From Pasteurellaceae bacterium (GTDB lineage Bacteria > Pseudomonadota > Gammaproteobacteria > Enterobacterales > Pasteurellaceae): a stretch of DNA of 64,000 bases. A program made the position numbers and the translations under genes. Positions 60,086 to 64,000 of the stretch are shown here, in pieces (the stretch's first letter is position 1; every line of letters starts with the position of its first letter). The stretch lies in the NCBI GenBank assembly GCA_900756155.1, contig CAAEJV010000030.1, positions 62,001-126,000 of the forward strand. The letters run 5' to 3'. Under the pieces are notes generated by a model. The model had not been told where the DNA came from and made no database searches. It saw nothing but the letters and a program-made list of their open reading frames with translations.

Positions 60086-61815
60086 TGCGTGCTTTACTTC
60101 CCTTTTTACGTTTATTTAAATTTGCCAAGTTGCCTTTATTTTTAGGCTTGGTTTTAATGATTACAGGCCTTGCATCTAGCATAGGCTTGCTGACCACATC
60201 TGGTTGGTTTTTAGCAGCAACGTCCATTGCAGGTCTTGGCACGTTATTTAATTTCTTCTACCCTTCCGCTTCTGTTCGTGGACTTGCCATTAGCCGCACC
60301 CTTTTCCGTTATTTTGAAAAGTTGGTGACACACGATGCGACTTTCCGCATTTTGGCTAAATTACGGGTACAAGTTTTTGAGAAAATTATTCCATTAAGTC
60401 CTGCTGTGTTAAATCGCTACCGTAACAGCGATTTATTAAACCGCTTAGTGTCTGATGTAGATACGCTGGATAGTCTCTATCTTCGCTTAATTGCGCCATT
60501 TATTACGGCTATTTTTGTGATTCTAGCTATGTGTATTGGCCTAAGTTTCGTCAATGCACCTTTAGCCTTAGGTCTAGGTGTGAGCCTGCTTTTATTAGTA
60601 TTCGTTATTCCAACCGTTTTCTACCAACTGGGTAAAAAATTTGGCGACAAACTCGTGCATTCACGTTCACTTTATCGCACGCAATTCTTAGAATTTATCC
60701 AAGCACAAGCGGAATTATTGCTCTTTAATGCTGAAGATAAATTGAAAGATAACATGGCTAAAACCGAAGCCAATTGGCAAGCCGATCAACAAAAAGAAGC
60801 CAATTTAAGCGGATTTTCAACCGCACTTTCACTCTTTTTAAATGGCTTAATTATTGCCGCAATGTTGTGGTTTAGCTCACAAGCGGAGTTTGGTAACGAT
60901 GAATATCGCATGGCGTTTATTGCACTCTTCACTTTTGCGGCCTTAGCCTCATTTGAAATCTTAATGCCATTAGGTTCAGCATTCTTACATATCGGGCAAG
61001 TCATTGCGTCAGCTGAACGCGTGACAGATATTATCGAACAGCAACCATTAGTGACCTTTAATGGCAAAGCGGAGTTCGATCAAAACGCCACAACATTAAT
61101 TGAAGCGAAAGATCTTTCTTTCACTTATCCTGAACGTCAAAATCGTGCTTTAGAGAATTTGAATTTAACCATTCAAAAAGGTAAAAAAGTCGCAATTTTA
61201 GGTAAAACAGGCAGCGGAAAATCCACGTTATTACAGCTTTTAGTACGCAATTACGATGCAAACCAAGGTCAGCTATTTCTTGCTGGCAAGCCGATTGCTG
61301 ATTACGCCGAAGACACATTACGCAGCCAATTCTGCTTTTTAACGCAACGTGTTCATGTATTTAGCGATACACTTCGTCAAAATCTGCAATTCGCAAGTGC
61401 GGTCAAGATTTCAGATGAAAAAATGATTGAGGTGTTAAATCAGGTTGGTTTAGGCAAATTGTTGGAACAAGAACAAGGCTTAGATATTTGGTTAGGTGAT
61501 GGCGGCCGTCCACTTTCTGGTGGAGAACAACGTCGTTTAGGCTTAGCGCGTATTTTGCTTAATGATACGCCAATTTTATTATTAGATGAGCCAACTGAAG
61601 GTTTAGACCGCGAAACTGAGCGCCAAATTCTGCGTTTAATTCTTGCCCATGCTGAAAATAAAACTTTAATTATGGTGACTCACCGCTTAACGGCGATTGA
61701 GCAATTTGATGAACTTTTTGTGATTGATGAAGCGAAGCTAATTGAAAAAGGCACTTATGCAGAATTATTGCAATTAGAAAAAGGGTTCTTCAAACAATTA
61801 GTGGAGCGTGTGTAA
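60085..61815 (+). CDS. cydC: Cysteine/glutathione ABC exporter subunit CydC
   Basis: 576 residues: six membrane helices, then Walker A LGKTGSGKSTL, signature PLSGGEQRRLGLARIL and Walker B ILLLDEPTEGLD. The start ATG overlaps the cydD stop (TAATG), ensuring a 1:1 heterodimer. The canonical signature here versus the degenerate one in CydD gives an asymmetric ATPase pair. The convergent ffs RNA gene lies 18 bases after the stop. Confidence 0.95.
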   Translation: MRALLPFLRLFKFAKLPLFLGLVLMITGLASSIGLLTTSGWFLAATSIAGLGTLFNFFYPSASVRGLAISRTLFRYFEKLVTHDATFRILAKLRVQVFEKIIPLSPAVLNRYRNSDLLNRLVSDVDTLDSLYLRLIAPFITAIFVILAMCIGLSFVNAPLALGLGVSLLLLVFVIPTVFYQLGKKFGDKLVHSRSLYRTQFLEFIQAQAELLLFNAEDKLKDNMAKTEANWQADQQKEANLSGFSTALSLFLNGLIIAAMLWFSSQAEFGNDEYRMAFIALFTFAALASFEILMPLGSAFLHIGQVIASAERVTDIIEQQPLVTFNGKAEFDQNATTLIEAKDLSFTYPERQNRALENLNLTIQKGKKVAILGKTGSGKSTLLQLLVRNYDANQGQLFLAGKPIADYAEDTLRSQFCFLTQRVHVFSDTLRQNLQFASAVKISDEKMIEVLNQVGLGKLLEQEQGLDIWLGDGGRPLSGGEQRRLGLARILLNDTPILLLDEPTEGLDRETERQILRLILAHAENKTLIMVTHRLTAIEQFDELFVIDEAKLIEKGTYAELLQLEKGFFKQLVERV

Positions 61816-61833
61816 AACAAGGAAGGATAAGTT

Positions 61834-61947
61834 GGGTGGAAATCTTCCCAGCTTATTCTCGGCACACAGAAATTCCGACTTTGGCTGCTTTCTTCCGAAC
61901 CTGACCGAGTAAACCGGACACCGTTGCGAGAGACCGAGAAGATTTCC
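61834..61947 (-). ncRNA. ffs: 4.5S RNA (bacterial signal recognition particle RNA)
   Basis: 114 bases on the minus strand, the same size as E. coli 4.5S RNA. GGAAATCTTC at the 5' end pairs with GAAGATTTCC near the 3' end. The apical domain GGTCAGGTTCGGAAGAAAGC (61880-61910 region) carries the GGAA tetraloop and the conserved AGCAGCC for Ffh binding; GTTTACTCGG and TGTGTGCCGAG also match. It directs membrane proteins co-translationally with Ffh. It faces cydC tail to tail. Confidence 0.95.
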
Positions 61948-61976
61948 ATTGATATCGCAATGCGATTAGGTGGGCT

Positions 61977-62005
61977 ATTATGCAAGAATTGGCCCTGTAT
62001 TGCAA
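61977..62005 (-). promoter_or_regulatory. Promoter of ffs
   Basis: Minus-strand TTGCAA (62000-62005), 17-base spacer, CATAAT (61977-61982). Transcription would begin about 24 bases before the mature 5' end, matching the RNase P-trimmed leader known for E. coli 4.5S RNA. Confidence 0.65.
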
Positions 62006-62067
62006 AGGTTAATTTATCAATTCAGTGAATTTGACGAGAAAATCAACCGCACTTTTAAGGTAAAAAC

Positions 62068-62535
62068 ATGAACTATCTCCAATACTACCCTACCGATGTT
62101 GTAAATGGCGAAGGCACCCGTTGTACCCTTTTCGTTAGCGGTTGTACGCATGGTTGCCGTGGTTGCTACAACCAAAAGAGCTGGTCTTTTGATAATGGTG
62201 TATTATTTGATGAGGTGATGGAACAACAGATCATCAATGATTTAAAAGATACGCGCATTAAACGTCAAGGGCTCACGCTTTCTGGTGGAGATCCGATGCA
62301 TCCTCGTAATGTTGAAGCCTTACTTCCTTTTGTACAGCGTGTCAAAAAAGAATGTCCTGATAAGGATATTTGGGTGTGGACGGGTTATAAACTGGATGAA
62401 CTTGATGATTATCAACGTCAAATGTTGCCTTATATTGACGTGCTCATTGATGGAAAATTTATACAAGAACAGGCTGACCCAAGCTTGGTTTGGCGTGGTT
62501 CAGCCAATCAAGTGATTTATCGTTTTAAGGTTTAA
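62068..62535 (+). CDS. nrdG: Anaerobic ribonucleotide reductase activating protein NrdG
   Basis: 155 residues. Radical-SAM cluster C26-x3-C30-x2-C33 (SGCTHGCRGCYNQKSW), GLTLSGGDPMHPRNVE for SAM binding, and DVLIDGKFIQEQ. It generates the glycyl radical on NrdD G683. Here it is about 10 kb from nrdD rather than in one operon. The stop overlaps the convergent TatD-family gene's stop by 4 bases. Confidence 0.96.
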   Translation: MNYLQYYPTDVVNGEGTRCTLFVSGCTHGCRGCYNQKSWSFDNGVLFDEVMEQQIINDLKDTRIKRQGLTLSGGDPMHPRNVEALLPFVQRVKKECPDKDIWVWTGYKLDELDDYQRQMLPYIDVLIDGKFIQEQADPSLVWRGSANQVIYRFKV

Positions 62536-63320
62536 CCGAATAAGGTTAAGCTATTCTGCCAAGCCGTTTCTTTAATCACTTCAGCATTTTCACTTCTTAA
62601 ATGGCATAACGCCTCAAAGGTGCGAACAATCCGCTCTGGTCGATTAGGTTGCCCTTGAAAGCCAAACACCGGCATATCTGGTGTATCTGTTTCTAACACC
62701 AACGCCTCTAATGGCAACTTCGCAATCGCTTGACGCGTTTTATTCGCTCGTTCATAAGTAATCGTGCCGCCTACGCCAATTTTATAGCCTAAATCCACAA
62801 ATCGTTTTGCTTGATCATAACTCCCTGAAAAACCATGCACCACACCATATTTTGGCAAATTGGCTTGTTTTAAAAAGCGGAATAGTTGCTCATGGGATTT
62901 TCGGCTATGTAAATTAACCGACAGATTGTATTTCTTCGCTAAATAAAGCTGACTTTCTAAAAAGTGCTGTTGTTTTTGCCATAATTCATCCGTCAATAAA
63001 TCTGGAATCGCACATTCTAAGCCTATTTCTGCTACGGCTGTAAAATTTTGATTACGAACAGATAATGCAGCATCCAATATCTCTAAATCATGCTCTTGAT
63101 GCTCTTTGATATAAAGAGGATGTAACCCAAGTCCACAATAAAGACGCTCAGGGAAAAGTGCGGTCATATTTTGGATTGTTTTAAAATCCGACTCTTTTAC
63201 CGCCACAATCAAGATTTTCTGCACATCAGCTTGCTTAGCGTTATCCACGAGCTGAGCTAATGACTCACCAGTGTCATGATGAAGATAATCAAGATGGGTA
63301 TGTGTATCGAAGAAAGGCAT
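62532..63320 (-). CDS. TatD-family metal-dependent hydrolase/DNase (YjjV-like)
   Basis: 262 residues, TIM-barrel amidohydrolase-like. Metal ligands: H7 and H9 (FDTHTHLD), glutamate in AEIGLEC, histidines in NLHSRKSHE and VVHGFSGS, and aspartate in LETDTPDMP. It resembles YjjV more than TatD or YcfH by the FGFQGQPNRPE segment. A 3'-5' exonuclease or deoxyribonuclease activity is expected. Convergent with nrdG. Confidence 0.9.
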   Translation of the reverse strand: MPFFDTHTHLDYLHHDTGESLAQLVDNAKQADVQKILIVAVKESDFKTIQNMTALFPERLYCGLGLHPLYIKEHQEHDLEILDAALSVRNQNFTAVAEIGLECAIPDLLTDELWQKQQHFLESQLYLAKKYNLSVNLHSRKSHEQLFRFLKQANLPKYGVVHGFSGSYDQAKRFVDLGYKIGVGGTITYERANKTRQAIAKLPLEALVLETDTPDMPVFGFQGQPNRPERIVRTFEALCHLRSENAEVIKETAWQNSLTLFG

Positions 63321-63377
63321 CGCGTCATTTCACTTAAGAAAAAGGTGTGCAGATTACACATCCACACACCGAATTGA

Positions 63378-63887
63378 TTATTCGACAGAAACGGATGTAA
63401 TCACAACATCTTCTGTTGGAACATCTTGGTGGAAGCCTTTATTACCGGTTTTCACTTTTTTGATTTTATCAACCACATCCATGCCTTCAACCACTTCACC
63501 GAATACGGCATAGCCCCATTCTTGCACGACTTCACGGCCAAACATCTCTTTTGAACGGTAGTTTAAGAAGTCATTATCTGCCACGTTAATAAAGAATTGT
63601 GCCGTTGCAGAATGTGGATCAGAGGTACGCGCCATGGCGATTGTGCCACGTTTATTGCTTAAACGATTGTTAGCTTCATTTTGGATCGGTGCGTTTGTTG
63701 CTTTTTCACGCATTCCGCTTTCCATACCACCACCTTGGATCATAAATCCATCAATAACACGGTGGAAAATTGTGTTATTATAGAAACCGTTTTTACAATA
63801 ATTTAAAAAGTTTTCTGCGGTGATTGGCGCTTTATCAAAATCAAGTTTAATTTTAATATCGCCAAAATTTGTGTGTAATGTAACCAT
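63378..63887 (-). CDS. ppiB: Cytoplasmic peptidyl-prolyl cis-trans isomerase B (cyclophilin)
   Basis: 169 residues from the ATG at 63887, with AGAGGAAAACAAC before it; an upstream in-frame extension of 21 residues has no such site and no signal peptide. Cyclophilin core: FHRVIDGFMIQGGG with the catalytic arginine, and ATAQFFINVADNDFL. It speeds proline isomerisation in folding. Divergent from the gene starting at 63995. Confidence 0.95.
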   Translation of the reverse strand: MVTLHTNFGDIKIKLDFDKAPITAENFLNYCKNGFYNNTIFHRVIDGFMIQGGGMESGMREKATNAPIQNEANNRLSNKRGTIAMARTSDPHSATAQFFINVADNDFLNYRSKEMFGREVVQEWGYAVFGEVVEGMDVVDKIKKVKTGNKGFHQDVPTEDVVITSVSVE

Positions 63888-63994
63888 GTTGTTTTCCTCT
63901 TGAAAATTAAGGCATTCATTATTCCACAAATGGCGAGAAAGTGCCACCATGAGCAGAAAAAGTGCGGTCGGATTCCAATCAGAAGAGAAAAAAT

Positions 63995-64000
63995 ATGTTA
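63995..64000 (+). CDS. First codons of a gene, probably cysS (cysteinyl-tRNA synthetase)
   Basis: Only ATG-TTA (Met-Leu) is in the window, preceded by AGAAGAGAAAAAAT. CysS begins Met-Leu in relatives and, as I recall, is divergent from ppiB in H. influenzae. The identification rests on that context alone. Confidence 0.3.

Noticed and set aside
61755..61985. 76-codon minus-strand frame
   Set aside because: It covers the 4.5S RNA gene, which explains the conservation and structure.

Overview
The window is a chromosomal segment of a Pasteurellaceae bacterium of the Haemophilus/Aggregatibacter group. The 9-base uptake signal AAGTGCGGT (or its complement ACCGCACTT) occurs roughly fifty times by eye, several times as inverted pairs that serve as terminators. 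Gene content and short-range order follow what I remember of H. influenzae: the rlmL-mltA-tcdA-znuA-mpl-metC block, the ychF-pth-rnfH-roxA-xseA-nudF-cpdA block, and ybbN/cnoX-trxB-cydD-cydC-nrdG. A typical 2-Cys peroxiredoxin makes an H. parainfluenzae-like species more likely than H. influenzae; this is an inference, not a proof.

Layout. 1-365: 5' part of dcuC (minus). 711-2679: an AT-rich two-gene cassette, an ABC-type ATPase plus a DUF4435/TOPRIM protein, just downstream of hrpA; it resembles the PARIS (AriA/AriB) anti-phage system. 2712-9537: hrpA, two small membrane proteins and a Kef-type K+ efflux protein. 9573-18656: rlmL, a palindromic intergenic repeat, znuA, tcdA, mltA, initiator tRNA, a DUF2301 membrane protein, mpl and metC. 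18792-22023: peroxiredoxin, pgsA, a Gly-Leu-Lys tRNA cluster and miaB. 22175-26652: cpdA, nudF, xseA, roxA, rnfH. 26734-29872: a small EamA protein, pth, ychF, tesB. 29897-33079: rnhA and dnaQ (divergent), two identical tRNA-Asp genes, der. 33147-35869: hpt, a probable Fur-controlled small RNA, pmbA, darP.

35951-39198 is the lptC-lptA-lptB-ptsN-rapZ operon (LPS export plus regulators). 39239-44173 holds an M15 peptidase, dapE, a TonB-dependent copper receptor, a small unknown membrane protein and an ArsC-like protein; the receptor and the unknown protein look inserted between dapE and the ArsC-like gene. 44328-49446: an opacity-type porin, sprT, metK, SOS-regulated recN, nadK. 49577-54744: grpE, nrdD with a composite FNR/Fur-like/NrdR promoter, a UDG-family protein and a DASS transporter. 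54881-61815: a PurR-box nucleobase permease, cnoX, trxB, cydD, cydC. 61834-64000: 4.5S RNA (ffs), nrdG, a TatD-family DNase, ppiB and the first codons of a divergent gene, probably cysS.

Functional themes. Anaerobic or microaerobic life is represented by dcuC, nrdD/nrdG and cydDC with CRP/FNR-type sites. Metal handling is represented by znuA, the copper receptor and Fur-like boxes. Most of the rest is core housekeeping. The regions most worth a second look are the PARIS-like cassette, the hpt-pmbA intergenic small RNA, the nrdD promoter and a PtsN protein lacking its phosphorylatable histidine.
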